From: Pardosa pseudoannulata
Taxonomy: Eukaryota; Arthropoda; Arachnida; Araneae; Lycosidae
Assembly (NCBI GenBank): GCA_032207245.1
Contig: CM063501.1
Span: 82,780,168 to 82,844,167, forward strand
Reading direction: 5' to 3'
Length of the DNA stretch: 64,000 nucleotides
This document shows positions 33,641 through 45,708 of this stretch, one piece after another. Each line of letters opens with the position of its first letter. Within the stretch, counting starts at the first letter, position 1. Both the position numbers and the translations under genes were made by a program. The notes beneath the pieces were generated by a model, which was not told the origin of the DNA, made no database searches, and worked only from the letters and a program-made list of their open reading frames with translations.

Positions 33641-36600
33641 TTACGCTTTCGTTTCGAAGTTTAATCTTCTTCTGGCACAATGTAGAAGAAACTCGTCCAG
33701 TTCCCACTCGTGCCCAAGGATGTCATACTCCAAATCCACGTCGCCGAATATCGGGTTGTTTATAAACTTCCATATTTCATCAGGTTTGTTAAGTGGCACC
33801 ACAATTGAGGTATTTCTAATAATTATGTCTTTAATATCCACACCTTCGTACCACATATATTCACGAATGTCGTCTAGAGTAGTGTCCTCTGGAACGTTTT
33901 TAAAAACGAACCAGCCACAGTATTTCCTGCAAGGAACAAAAAAAAAAGATTCATAAGAATGTAGAATATTTAACCCGCGAGGACCCGCGCTTCAATCGGT
34001 TACGCGATGGATCTCGGTGAAAGTTTTCCGAAAGTAAAATACCTAGAGAGGAAGTCTATGTTTGTAAACAAAAACGAGTGCTGACTATAACTCAAATTTT
34101 CATTGTTAAAACATTGCTTGTTTTCATTATATCTTATGAGCTTCGATATGAATTAAGTATACAATAAATTTAAATTTTATTTAAGGGAAGGGGAATTAAA
34201 CAGAAGTATCTGGCCAAGTAATATAAAATAGATATTTTTAGCACTTACAAAATAATATATTCTTTAAAAAAGTTCTTTAAATAAAAACAATTTACACAGT
34301 ACTATTGAGAATGATATTTAAAGTAGAATTACTTTGATTATATTAACAAGAACAATAAACTATTACATAAATAAGAATCTAATAAAGATGTGAAAAACTT
34401 AAATATCCAGCAATAAGAGTTATGAAAAAACATCTAATTCGTGTTTTAAGATAAATAATAACCAAATCTAAGATAAATAATTATCAAATGCAGATAATTG
34501 ATTTATTACTGACGAATTTAAAAATTCTCATCTTGATTTATTGGGTAGTTTTCCTATGATGTTCGAACTAACAAGGAAAAAATTATCGTTTTACTAATAT
34601 AGAATTACAAAATTGAGAGATAATATTTATTAAGCACTGTGTTAATTAATATTTGAAAAAAAAGATTTTAGATAAGATAACCAAATATTAGGATTGTAGA
34701 TCATCGAATTATTTCAGCCAAATATAAAAGATCTCATCTTGATTAATTGGGGAGTTTGCCCATGATTGCACACAAAAACGGAAAGAAGCAGGTGCGATAT
34801 CTACTCTCTTCCGGCAGCCATGTTTTTTCTTTTTGATCTTGGCGAAAAACCCCATTTTTGAAAGTTGCCAAACTAAAATGTCGGCAGAAAATGGAGTTTT
34901 AAGAAAGATCACCAAGAAAAAACCATGGACTGCACCATACGGCTTTTAAAAAACCAAATATATTACAGTAATTCAACAAAAATGGCGACAGAAAATGCCA
35001 TTTTCTGAAAGATCACAAAAAAGTGGACGGCACCACAAAGCTTTTAAAAAACCAAAAATATTACAAAATTCTTTAAAACAAATTTAAAATTTTTTAGGGT
35101 TGTTCTATATTGTTACAACAACTTATTACAACAACCATAAATAAATAAAACACACATTTTAATACAATCATAGGGTAGTTAAAGCTAAACAGTCATTGTC
35201 CAGCAAAACGATGGAAAAAGCCGCCAAATTTGGCGACAAAAGCCGGAGCGTAAATATTGCATCTATACCAACGGTCAAATCTATCGTTTTATTTATAAAG
35301 AAATGACGGATAAAGTTTATTAGAACTATGTTTAATTACTATTTGAAAAAAAATTAGATAAAATTCTCTCATAGAGCTTTTCATACAAATTATCTGTTAT
35401 ATCATGAAAGGATAGAAAACCATTTTATCATTACTTATTTCTGTATCGTACTTAACTTTGAAAAAATTAAAAATCATTAAAAATCTTCAAATGATTATTC
35501 AGAAATTTCGCTGAATATATCTTACTTACTCAAATTCCTAGGCGCATTAATGAATATTTATTGTGGTAGATAGTAAGATACAAATTAACAATTAAAAAAA
35601 GATTCTCCTAGCAAATTTAAAACTACAAAAGCTATGAAAATGACTGAAATACGTGGAACATATAAATTTTTTTGAGTTAAAAATAATTACTTAGTCATAC
35701 ATTTTAAAACTAAGTTGTACTTTTATAAATGAATGTAATATTTTATTTTATGAAACCCGCTTTTCTGTTATACCTCAAAAATCTATGAAACGATTCGTAT
35801 TATTCTGGTAAATTCCAAATTACGTTAAAACACCAAATATTAACTCTCTTCAGCATTTATAAATTTGTGTAACATAAACATATTAAATAAATAAATTATT
35901 ATGCAAATTTATTAATTTAACACACTCATACAAATACTTTATTATAGATGATTCTAACTGCTTGAAATTCAGTCAGAAAGCAGAATATTATTAAGTCTAT
36001 TCATTAACAAATTATGAATGTCAGTGAAAGAAGCATTCTAAAAAGCTTACAATAGTACTATTTCTTATAGTAAATCCATGACAAAGTATGTTTTCTACTT
36101 AATATATGTTTTTAAAATTTAGTTTAACTTAATAAGTACTCTAATTTGTAACTTAAATTTCTTAGGCATTTTAATACTAACAGAAAACGCAGCTTACGAA
36201 ATATAAACATTCAGAGAAACATGACTGATATCATAATATGGTTTTAAAAGTTAATGAATAAAGTTGCAAAATATGCTAAAACTCGTCAGATAAATCATAT
36301 CCAAATGGAGTTCTGCAAATATTTAAACTATAATTGCCAATTTACATTAGTTAATTAAAGAGTATTAAAAGAATAAACTACAAACTTTTTCAACAGTAGA
36401 AATTTAAATAAACTGTTAATATATAATCAATTCAATAATTTAAAATATTATAAAACATGCTAAAAAATGGGATAAATTTTAATGTAGAAATTGAAAATAT
36501 AAATACATTAAAATTATTACAAGAACATAATGCTTTTTGGTAAAAATATGGAAATTAATTACATGAGAGGACATAATTTGGAACATACTCTACAGTAATA

Positions 36601-36652
36601 CGAGAAAAAAATATATAAGTATGACTTACCTTTTCGGAACTTCACTTGACAT
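33641..36652 (-). CDS. two-exon gene for a 102-residue protein with an RRM-like N-terminal pattern
   Basis: Exon 1 is 36652..36630 (ATG, seven codons and two bases), followed by a consensus donor GTAAGT. Exon 2 is 33926..33641, preceded by TTTGTTCCTTGCAG. Joining them keeps the frame (AA AAG|G AAA) and gives 102 residues ending at TAA. Residues 13-31 (WFVFKNVPEDTTLDDIREY) match the beta1/RNP2-like strand, loop and helix of an RRM. KDIIIRNTSIVVPL (40-53) and KPDEIWKFIN (55-64) would be the next strands and second helix. Residues 69-90 are acidic, and the end is basic (RRRLNFETKA). A canonical aromatic RNP1 is not obvious, and the domain would be short. Exon 2 is markedly less AT-rich than its flanks and open throughout. 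The ~2.7-kb intron holds repeats. No family is recognised; cytosolic or nuclear location is inferred from the absence of a signal peptide. Confidence 0.72.
33970..34080. mobile_element. possible single end of a TTAA element
   Basis: TTAA at 33970..33973 is followed by CCCGCGAGGACCCGCGC, a GC-rich end. It matches the end at 53785 read on the minus strand (TTAACCAGCGAGGACATGCGC, split by substitutions). No partner end was found, so this is a truncated or solo end inside the intron. Confidence 0.3.
34500..35370. repeat. short diverged duplications within the intron
   Basis: GGCAGAAAATGGAGTTTT..CTTTTAAAAAACC at 34880 recurs about 105 bp later (GCGACAGAAAATGCCATTTT..CTTTTAAAAAACC). TCTCATCTTGATTTATTGGG at 34528 recurs near 34733. 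TTAATTAATATTTGAAAAAA at 34643 recurs at 35332. The minus-strand ORF 34709..34915 lies in these repeats and is not called. Confidence 0.5.
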
Positions 36653-36796
36653 GTTGTATATTGCGAAAAAACAGGAAAGTATAAATATAAGTAAAAAATA
36701 AAATATTTTGACTGAAATCGACTTAAGAAGACACAAAATCACACTTCACTGGTCAGAAAGAAATGACTATATGAAAAGAGGATGGTTTTGTAGCCC

Positions 36797-36804
36797 CTTT
36801 TAAA
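36797..36804 (-). promoter_or_regulatory. TATA-like box candidate of the two-exon gene
   Basis: TTTAAAAG on the minus strand lies about 150 bp upstream of the ATG at 36652, inside CCCTTTAAAAGGGGC. Transcription starting 25-30 bp downstream would give a ~120-nt leader. This is a positional inference only. Confidence 0.35.
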
Positions 36805-37079
36805 GGGTAATCTTACCTGTGTGACTTCATGATACATGTCCTTTCAGATGATTGGATTACCACAGGGGTATTCAATTGGCTATTCAGATGCAGAAGGCGT
36901 GTACTCTTCAACCTGTTCATCAAGGGTCCATTATAAGTTTAGTTTCTATATAAGTTTCTATATTTTTGCTTCTAACAAAAAGAAAGCACTGACTTCCTCT
37001 TTCCTTCAAATATACTACTTTCTCACACTTAATATTTCAAAAACGAGGGTGGGGATAGAAATTTACGCATTACAATAAA

Positions 37080-37082
<3 letters not shown>

Positions 37083-37171
<89 letters not shown>
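37083..37171. repeat. (TA)n microsatellite
   Basis: About 44 uninterrupted TA units. The IYIY ORF on the minus strand is an artefact. Confidence 0.97.
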
Positions 37172-37174
<3 letters not shown>

Positions 37175-37953
37175 TGTAGAAGTGTGTGCCAATTTGAAAC
37201 ATGTAATTATGTGGCAATATGAAATGTTCATAAAAATATTCTAAACAATTAAAAATTTATACTTAATTCCACCTATCTTCCAGATTTACATTTCAAACAA
37301 ACTTATTTTTGAATCAGCTATTTTGATAAATCCCAAATGTATTAGAATTTAGAATACTATAGATATATTCTAAAGCATAATATATAGACTTTTTAGCTAT
37401 TTATAAATTTATAAATCTTTATGAACTATATAAACCCTTATGTGAGTTTTTGGTAAATGGTATAACAGTCTTAACTTTTTAACAGATTAATTTATATAAC
37501 AGATAATTTTTTTATGGAAGATTCAAGTATTTAATGTATATGGAAAAATGTTTTACAAATCAAAATATATATTATTAAAGGAAAATGTCTTCATTTTACA
37601 TAGTCTTTCAATAATAGGTATTAAAATTGTTTTATTCAATTATGACCGAATTCTCTTTCCTTTTTGAATATCTAACTCTTTTTGATAAAAACCAGTTTTT
37701 ATTTCATGTGCATTTATTATCAAAATAAATACTGTGAAAATATTTAAAGTTTTTTTCATACTCTTTTTTCATTAACACAATTGAGTAGCAATTTTATCTT
37801 TAGAAATATACTAATATGTATTAAGAAAATCACATTCGTAGTCCCTATTTACTCAAATTTAATATTTCAAAAACGAGGGATGGGGGGGGGTTACACATTA
37901 CAGCTTAAAAAGTAAATGTGCTTTGACACATTACTAAAATATACTGTGCATAT

Positions 37954-37972
37954 ATGTGTGTGTGTGTATATA

Positions 37973-38007
<35 letters not shown>

Positions 38008-38033
38008 GTGTATGTATGTGTGTGTGTGCGTGC

Positions 38034-38076
<43 letters not shown>

Positions 38077-38100
38077 ATATGTATGTATATATATGTATAA
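37954..38100. repeat. compound (TG)n(TA)n(TATG)n microsatellite
   Basis: GTGTGTGTGTATATATATA, then GTATGTATGTATGTATG and a further TA tract. It sits in the second 830-bp unit where the first unit has a pure TA tract. Confidence 0.95.
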
Positions 38101-38725
38101 ATGAATGTAGAAATATGCAATAATATGACTATACGAATTGTTCATTAAAATATTCTAAACAATTAAAAATTTGAGTTTGAATCCACATATCTTCTAGACC
38201 TACATATTAAACAAATTTAATTTTGAATTAGCTATTTACCAAAATTCCGAATAAATGAGCAATTAGAATAGTATTCATATATTCTAAAGCATAATATTTA
38301 ATAATATTATAGCTATTATATAAATATATAAACGGTTATGTATGCTACTTTTTAGTAAATAGAATACCAGCCTTAACTTTTTCTTAAATAACGGATTAAT
38401 TCCTTTTACGGAAAATTCAAGTATTTAATACATTTTTATTTATAGGCATGTATATGGAAAAATGTTTTCAAATGAAAATAAATATTATGAAAGGAAAATG
38501 TCTTCATATTACATATTTTTTCAATAACAGGAATTAAAGTTCCTTTATACAATTATGACCAAAAATCTTTATTTTTTGAATATCTGTAGCTCTCTTTGGT
38601 AGAAACCAATTTTTTTTTCATGTGCATGTATTATCGAAATAAATGCTGTGAATATATACTTAAAGTTTTTCCATACCCTCTTTTTTACTAACACAATTGA
38701 ATAGTAATTTTATCTTTAGAAATGT

Positions 38726-39400
38726 GCTAATATGCATTAAGAAAATCACATACGTAGATCCTGTTTGTATTTTCATAAGATAACAGAAAAATATACTCAC
38801 CATATGCACGGTATATGTTGATATCTTTTAAAAGTTTGGACTATGTTATTGTAGTGCCTAAAATATTCAAAGTTTATTAAAATTTCTAATTCCAAAATCA
38901 AACAGGATTTGTAATCAGTAATTCCAGAATAGCAATACACTATTTTTAAAATTAATTTTCATAAATACAATTTAGATTTTCTATAAGTAATAGGTGCCGT
39001 ATTCTACTTTTATGCTATATTTTAAATAATATCCATAATCTTTTTCTATAATCTTTAGAAATATACTAATGTGTATTAATAAAATCACATTAGGAGTTCC
39101 CGTTTGTATTTTCATAAGATAACAGAAAATATGCTCACCATATGCACGGTATATGTTGATATCTTTTGAAAGTTTAGACCATGTTATTGTAGTGCCTAAA
39201 ACATCTAAATTTCATTAACATTTCTAATACCAAAATCAAAAATTATTTGTAATCAGTAATTCCAGAATAACAATACACTATTTTTAAAGTTAATTTTCAT
39301 AAATACAATTTAGACTTCCTATAAGTAATAGGTGCCATATTCTACTTTTATCATATATTTTCCATAATATTTAATTAGTAGCTAAAGCATACTGTAGATT
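38726..39400. repeat. 338-bp tandem duplication
   Basis: CATATGCACGGTATATGTTG occurs at 38801 and 39139. Both units continue with TTGTAGTGCCTAAAA, TTGTAATCAGTAATTCCAG and AAGTAATAGGTGCC. They are more than 90% similar by eye. Confidence 0.9.
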
Positions 39401-39429
39401 TTTAGGTATGCTTAGAATAAGCTCTTAAT

Positions 39430-40385
39430 GAGATATAATAGTTGTTCTTTAAAGCTTGAGAGAAAAATGAATAATTTACTGCTAAATTGAAATAACATTT
39501 ATATTGATTGAAAACTGAATATTTCGTATTATTTTTCTACTAATGCAGCGATAATATGTATTTTTGAATTCCACATTTTTTTGAGATTCTATAATAAAAT
39601 AGTCATAATAATTACCTTTATATTTCATACTATATGAAAATGTTGTCATCCACTGAAAATCACCTAAAAGCTAAAATCTCTCTTATATTTCTTTTTCTAG
39701 AGCTACGGCAAGAAAAGTTTATATGCTGTCTATTTATGTCAGTATTGCACCATATAGTCCAAACATGTTAGTCCACAATCAATTTCTATTACATTTCATT
39801 TTATCAGCCTTAAATCACAGATAATAGAACAGCTACTGCTGCATGTTTACATACTAAGACAGTAAATGGCATTTTGACAGAAACTGATCAACCCAATAGC
39901 GAGTTAATATATGCTTTATGACAGGATAAGCTTTTTATGAATTATAATATAGTTGTCTTTTAAAGCTTGAATAAATATAGATCATTTACTGTTAAATTCA
40001 ATTAACATTTATATTGAGTGAAAACAGAATATTTCTCTACTAAGACACCGATAATACTTACTTTTAGGTTATTTTTATATTTAAGTTCTGTAAAAAATGG
40101 GTCATAAAAATTTCCTTTATACTTTATACTATTTTAGAATGTTGCCAGCCATTGAAAATTAACTAAAATCTAAAATTGCCTCAGATTTGTTTTGCTGGAC
40201 CTAGGGTCAGCAAAGTTTATATGAAGTCCATTTCTTCATTATTGCACTACAAAGTTCAAACATGTTACCCTAGTAAATCCTAGATAACAGAAAGGCTACT
40301 GTTGCATGTTTGCATGCTAAGACAGTTCTTAGCCCATTAAGAGAAGCTGAACCCTATATTGAGTGAAGGAATGCTTTTGCAAATC
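39430..40385. repeat. ~510-bp diverged tandem duplication
   Basis: Ordered shared anchors: TTTAAAGCTTGA (39451, 39961), TTTATATTGA.TGAAAAC, GTTTATATG..GTC.ATTT, AACATGTTA, GCTACTG.TGCATGTTT (39833, 40283) and CTAAGACAGT. No frame is conserved. Confidence 0.75.
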
Positions 40386-40520
40386 CTATACCCCCGTCCC
40401 TAAAAAAAAAACTCCTTTCAGTTCACTTATTAGCCTTTTAGAATTCTTCTTAGAAAGACCCCCATTAACAATTATCTTTTTGAACACCATCAGTAGTACA
40501 CTTTAAATGTACTACTTACA

Positions 40521-40690
40521 AATTATTTTAGATAGGGCGAACAAGTCGAAAGATACTTTAGCTTAGTTTTGCTTCCAAAATTACGAGTAGCCAATATAAG
40601 CACTAAGTCATCCTTCCCTCGGCCCTTGCTGAAATCTTCAAAATGTCCGACGTAACCCTCTTCATTAAATCGAGTATCCGCCTGCTTATG
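40521..40690 (-). CDS. exon-like ORF fragment cut by a SINE, unknown product
   Basis: The minus strand has an open frame of about 56 codons ending in TAA at 40521..40523. It reads HKQADTRFNEEGYVGHFEDF and later LVLILATRNFGSKTKL. Base composition is much less AT-rich than the surroundings, which favours coding origin. A SINE abuts its upstream side at 40691. Beyond the SINE the minus strand again shows a short open stretch (MPLRLIKLVHQ, about 40895..40863), so the SINE may interrupt the original frame. No target-site duplication was found. The family is not recognised; it may be a gene relic or part of a transposon. Confidence 0.3.
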
Positions 40691-40860
40691 GCCGAGCGAT
40701 GACCGAATGCTGTTATTTGGCACCGGAGATCGTAGGTTCGAATTCTACAATGACATGGATGTTCGTAGCCGTTCGAAATCGGGTTTAAGCAGTAGGTCCC
40801 GGTCTTATTAGCCCTTGTGTTGCAAAAAAGTAGACCGTAGTACTCCAAATCAAATCAAAC
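40691..40860 (+). mobile_element. tRNA-derived SINE (family 1)
   Basis: GCCGAGCGATGACCGAATG, an altered A-box segment, B box AGGTTCGAATTC, body GTTTAAGCAGTAGGTCCC and tail CAAATCAAATCAAAC. Confidence 0.9.
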
Positions 40861-41028
40861 CTCTGGTGTACGAGCTTAATTAATCTAAGTGGCATCAACA
40901 ACAACAATTAGAATAAAAAGCAAAAGAAGTATTATTTCCTTTGTTTTTCGTATAATAATTCAACCATTACAATAAAAAAGCAAAGGAAGTATTAATTAAT
41001 TTGATTTTCATATTTTTTTTATTTGGAG

Positions 41029-41192
41029 TACTACGGTATACGATTTTCCAATAAGCAGACCAATGAGAAAGAAATCATTTTTAAAATCAATATCCCACAG
41101 CTAAAAACATATATGGTCACATTGAGATTCGAACCCACTCAAACCCAATATCGATGAGTAGAGCCTTTATGTACCAGCTATTGTTCGGTGTA
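41029..41192 (-). mobile_element. tRNA-derived SINE (family 1), strongly diverged
   Basis: The minus-strand copy is recognisable by CGAACAATAGCTGGTACA, GGGTTCGAATCTC and CGTAGTACTCCAAATAAA at the tail, with many substitutions and small indels between. It is the oldest-looking copy in the window. Confidence 0.75.
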
Positions 41193-42245
41193 TAAACGTG
41201 AGAAAGGGAAAGTGTTGAGACTCCATTTTAATGTTCATCTTTTTACTTAAATTTTAATGTTACTTTTTAACTCAGTACTTAATACGAACTCAATTTTTAA
41301 AAAAGCAAAAGTTATATTTGGTGTGTAAGAAAACTATGTTTTTTGTTTGACCTTTTTTTCTTTACCTGCTGGAGTAGTTTTACCATTTCATGCATTGTTT
41401 TCCCTTTTCTAACTGCAACGGAATAGGTTTGGGCATAAAACAACTTTACCCAGCTTTACCCATTCGTCTACCGTTTGGTATATAAAAAGGGATTTGAGGT
41501 TTAGCAATTAATGTTTTCTATATTTAACTTTTTCACTGTAACTCTAAAATATTTTCTAAGTCACTGGTTATTACGAAAACACTAAAAATCAGCAAATAAA
41601 ATATTTTAAGAATATTTAATGAATAAAGAAAACTCTTTTGGCCTCTCTTTCATTTATCTTTTACATTAAGTAGTTTTACTGCTTCGCTTATTGTTTTTAT
41701 GTTCTAACTTCAATATAATTTTTGCATAGCTTCTTCAAACTGCCTTTTAGAACTTCTAAGCAAAATGTGGCAGAATCCTTAGATAAAAAAAGTCGTATCT
41801 ACTAGACACTCTCAAAAGATAGAGTTGTCGAAATGTAACTGATGAAAGAAAAATTTGATTCCTTGTATTTTACCAGCGGAATTAAATGATATTAATTTAC
41901 TGTCTGATGAAATATTCCAAATAAATTTTAACTGTTGTATGCCTCATTTATTATATTGTACTACCTGAATTACTGTTTACAACCTGAGTAACAATCTGGA
42001 AGTTTATTACTATAGCAATAATGCAATAACTGTTCTTTAAAATAAATTTTCTTGTAATTTCTTCTAGGTTCATAATCATATGGAACAACTCTAACCATAG
42101 AGCACAGAGGTATGCATATTCTTTTCTATTTGTCTTTACAATTCCATATTTCATTATTAAACATTTAAATTATACATCTTGTTTTTTAAAAAACTACAAA
42201 CTCTATTTTAAATAAATAATATTTATGTCATACAAAAAACTCCAG

Positions 42246-42428
42246 CCCAACGATGGCCGAATGGTTAGGGTGCTGGCCTTCGGAACCGGAGTTCGTGAGT
42301 TCGTATCCCACTACGGCATGGATGTTTGTAGCCATTCGGAATCGGCTTTAAGCAGTAGGTCCCGGTTTCATTTACCCTAGTGTTGTAAAAAGTAGACCGT
42401 AGCACCCCACAACCAACCAGACAAACAA
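42246..42428 (+). mobile_element. tRNA-derived SINE (family 1), near-consensus
   Basis: CCCAACGATGGCCGAATGG, GGTTAGGGTGCTGGCC, GAGTTCGTATCCC and the body; the tail is CAACCAACCAGACAAACAAA. The flanks CATACAAAAAACT and CATATAAAAAACT (42229 and 42431) form a slightly diverged target-site duplication. Confidence 0.93.
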
Positions 42429-45125
42429 ACATATAAAAAACTTTGTATTTGAAATTAGTACAATAAACAGCTTGGTATATTGTAAAATGACTACTCTCCC
42501 TCCCCCTTTTAACTGCAGTAAATTTTTAGTTTTTTGATTTTTTTCTAACTACAATTAAATAGTTTTATTTTATCTTCAATATTACAATTTCATTTAATAA
42601 ATAGCATTTTTTGTCAATAAAGAAAAAGTAACAGAATAGCACAAGGTAAGTTTAATTCATAATGAAACTACATTATATTTTCACAGCCTGTAACCTTTAA
42701 CTGTAGTAATTTTTCTTCAACGTTTATTCGTTTGCTTTTCTAAGTGCAATAGAACAGTTTTTGCGTAGCTTCTTTATACTACCTTTGATAACTTCCCGGT
42801 AATTGATGAAAGAACCCATAAAATCATCCGTAAATACCCTTAGAATGAAACAAAGTCCCAGTGTGGTTTTTATCTCCAGATCTCCACACCAAGAACACAA
42901 GCATGCACACATACACACACACATAAGGTGTGGAATAAATCTGAGGTAAAAAGAGTGATATTTTATGCATTTTAACAATAGTGAGGTTTTATATTTCAGA
43001 AAGAAACAATTTACTGACAGATGAGGTGTTAAATAATATTTAATTATCGTATGTCTATATCCAGTTTCTTTTACTGTTACTTCGATTTTGTTTACTGCAG
43101 TATTTTTTGTTATATTTGAAATAATTTATTTCCCTTATTACAATATTATTCGAATTTCTAATCATATGGATCCAGTTTGCCTGTAAAGTACCGTAAATAT
43201 GCATATCCAACGTAGGATAGCTAATTATCGAAATCCTTATTATTTTCGTCCAAATTCTATGATTTAATTTATACCTGGAATTTATTTAGGATATTTACAT
43301 TGCTATTATATAATCTGTAATTTATTGCAATATGTAACATACCATAAAAGAATAATTACACAAATTTTCATTAACAACTGAAGTGTATATAGTTTAAATA
43401 AGTTTTTTGAAATATTAATGTATTTGATTGTATTTTTATCTAGCATAAGACCTTAAAAATAAATCTTGGTATTTACATCATGTTTAACTTGTTAGGCTGA
43501 AAAATAAAATCAACTTAAAATTCATACCTTTGAATGTTCTGTAAGTTATGAATTCGTTGAAAACAGCCATGTAGATTGAAGTCATGTTTTTAATAATTGA
43601 ATTGCATATTTCTGAATTATTGCTATATATCTGTACCTCTGTATTATTAAACGTGTACATTTTTTTTAATTTGTTGCTTTAATATATTGATAACTAAACT
43701 TGGTTTTGGGTCTTTTTTGTAATATATTACAAAATAAAAATCAACTTTTATCTTTATTAAAACGTAATTTATTTTTAAAATTCCGAATTTTTAACATAAT
43801 AGCATATTTTACTATGCACTTCTTTTTATGTATTAAAAATTTTAAAGAACTCTGAACATCTCGGAAAAAGAGCCAGGATTGTATACCACCTATCATGAGA
43901 AAAGTGAAATATCATTTAAAGGACTTTTTTGTTTTATAATTTTCTTGTCATTAAAATTCTTGCCAGGAAATTTTCCCGTTTCTTTTCTTAATGTCAGCAA
44001 ATTATAATATTAAACTTTAAAAATTCGAAATCCATACATAAATGACATTTTAATTCAAATTATTACCTGACATGTAACTCTAAAATCAAATAACTTTACT
44101 CAGAGAAACTTTAGTTAACTGTATTTGTTTTGAAAATTCCCTGTAGAGTTAATTTTTACTTTATAATTAACAATTATTGCGAAAGTAATTTTTTAACGCA
44201 AAGAAATTTCCATTTACATGGAAAACTTTACAGTCTTCTCTTACAGTTTGCAGTGGTGGTCTCTTAAGCTTCCATCATTATTTTCTTTATAACTGTAAAT
44301 TGTTTTTGATGTACGATTTTTAAATTGCCTTTGATGTCTGCCAAGTAATTGATGTAAGAACCTACAAAATCCTTAAAAAATGCTTTCTGAAAAAGAATTC
44401 CAGACAAGGCTTTAAAACTCACAATGTATGCATAGATAAACCCACAAACACACTCAAAGGAGGTGTGGAAATACAGAGGGAAAATATTATAACAGCAGTT
44501 GTTTTCTGCTTCAGTGTTATTTTTCTGTATAGAAAAGCAGAGATTATTATTACTGCAGTGTATTTTTTGCACTTCATTCATTTTCTTGTTCTAACTTTAA
44601 ATAGCTTTTGACATAGCTTCTTTAAACTACTTTTAATAATTTACAAGTAATTAATTAGAGAACCTATTAAAATCCTCCAAAAATACACTTGGTATGAATA
44701 GAAAGTACCAAACAGGTTTTATCATACACCACATATGTAGGAACGCACACACATACAATAGCAAACCTAAAGGTGTAGAAATGGAACAATTACAAAATAT
44801 ACTATTATTACTGCCATGATTTCGGCTTCTTCCATTGATTTTCGAGGGTAGAAAAATATTATTGCTGCCTTAGGGTTTTTTCACTTTATTCATTCACATT
44901 TCTGTGTGAAGAAACGAGAATATTATTACTGCAATATTATTTTTTGACATTATTCAATTTTTTATTTTCCTTTTCTAAGTGCAAATAGTTTTCAGCTATA
45001 GCTTTTCTAAATTGCCTTATATAACATGCAAGTAATTTATAATAAAACCCATGAAATCTTCCGAAATTAACTTCGGGATGAAAATAAAAATCCAGACAAA
45101 TATTTTCATACACACGTATGGAGAC

Positions 45126-45228
45126 TTTCTCCCTGTCTCTCTTTCTCCTTCTTTCCCTCTCTTTCTCCACTCTTTCTCTCTCTCTCTTTCTCGCCCTCCC
45201 ACTCTCTCTCCCCCTCTTTGTCTCTAAA
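45126..45228. repeat. pyrimidine-rich (CTCTTTCTCC)n simple repeat
   Basis: About 100 bp of imperfect CT repeat followed by ACACACACAGGCACACAC. The RERERER-like minus-strand ORFs (44937..45245 and 45017..45202) run through it and are artefacts in that part. Confidence 0.93.
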
Positions 45229-45258
45229 CACACACAGGCACACACAATATTGGGAATG

Positions 45259-45432
45259 GTTTGGTTTGGAGTGCTACGGTCTACCTTTTTGCAACACGAG
45301 GGCTAATGAGACCGGGACCTACAGCTTAAAGCCGATTCCGAACGGCTACGAACATCCATGCCACAGTGGGATTCGAACCCACGAACTCCGGTACCGAAGT
45401 TCAGCACCCTAATCAATCAGCCATCGTTCGGC
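45259..45432 (-). mobile_element. tRNA-derived SINE (family 1), near-consensus
   Basis: The minus-strand copy runs from CCGAACGATGGCTGATTG through GGGTTCGAATCCC to the tail CCAAACCAAACC. Direct repeats ATATTGGGAATG and ATATTGGAAATG (45247..45258 and 45433..45444) match at 11 of 12 positions. Confidence 0.94.
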
Positions 45433-45708
45433 ATATTGGAAATGAAACAGTAATAAAACGAAAGAACGTTATTCCTGTAGTGGTAATTTCTATTTCATTC
45501 AATCATTTTTCTTTTCTGTAGTCATATTTTTTAACCTCATCGTTTCGACCTGCAAACAGTTTGAGTACGTTTCTTTATTAAATTGTCCTTGATAACTTGA
45601 AATAATTCATGCGAGAATCCCAAAAAATCTTCCGTAAATACCTTTAAGAGGAATACAAATGATTTTATCACATACCACAGACGGACAACGTCGTTACATT
45701 ATGCCTTG

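Larger units (their letters stand above)
37020..38500. repeat. ~830-bp diverged tandem duplication
   Basis: AATATTTCAAAAACGAGGG occurs at 37031 and 37861. In each unit it is followed by a TA or TA/TG microsatellite, then AATATTCTAAACAATTAAAA, CAAACAAA.TTA.TTTTGAAT and ATGGAAAAATGTTTT at matching distances. The microsatellites differ completely in length and composition between the units. Confidence 0.75.
41340..45675 (-). repeat. diverged repeat family with about seven local copies
   Basis: A ~150-bp motif recurs near 41390, 41690, 42760, 44300, 44600, 45000 and 45590, with a further copy at about 63020. On the plus strand it reads CTAA.TGCAATAGAACAG, TTTTGCATAGCTTCTTTA and CCCATAAAATC, followed by (CA)-rich DNA. 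On the minus strand several copies keep a similar frame (FTDDFMGSFINYREVIKGS at 42.8 kb; AFFKDFVGSYINYLADIKG at 44.4 kb; FTEDFLGF at 45.6 kb). Whether this reflects an old coding exon or plain repeat homology is unresolved. SINEs are inserted between copies. Confidence 0.5.

Noticed and set aside
36836..37078. 80-codon plus-strand ATG ORF just upstream of the two-exon gene
   Set aside because: It lies in the putative promoter region and runs into AT-rich, repeat-derived sequence of the 830-bp unit; no motif, no conservation in the sister unit.
37029..38120. ORFs through the 37.1- and 38.0-kb microsatellites
   Set aside because: Simple-repeat translations.
44937..45245. Arg/Glu-rich 102-codon minus-strand ORF
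   Set aside because: Its first half is the CT simple repeat; the rest belongs to the diverged repeat family.
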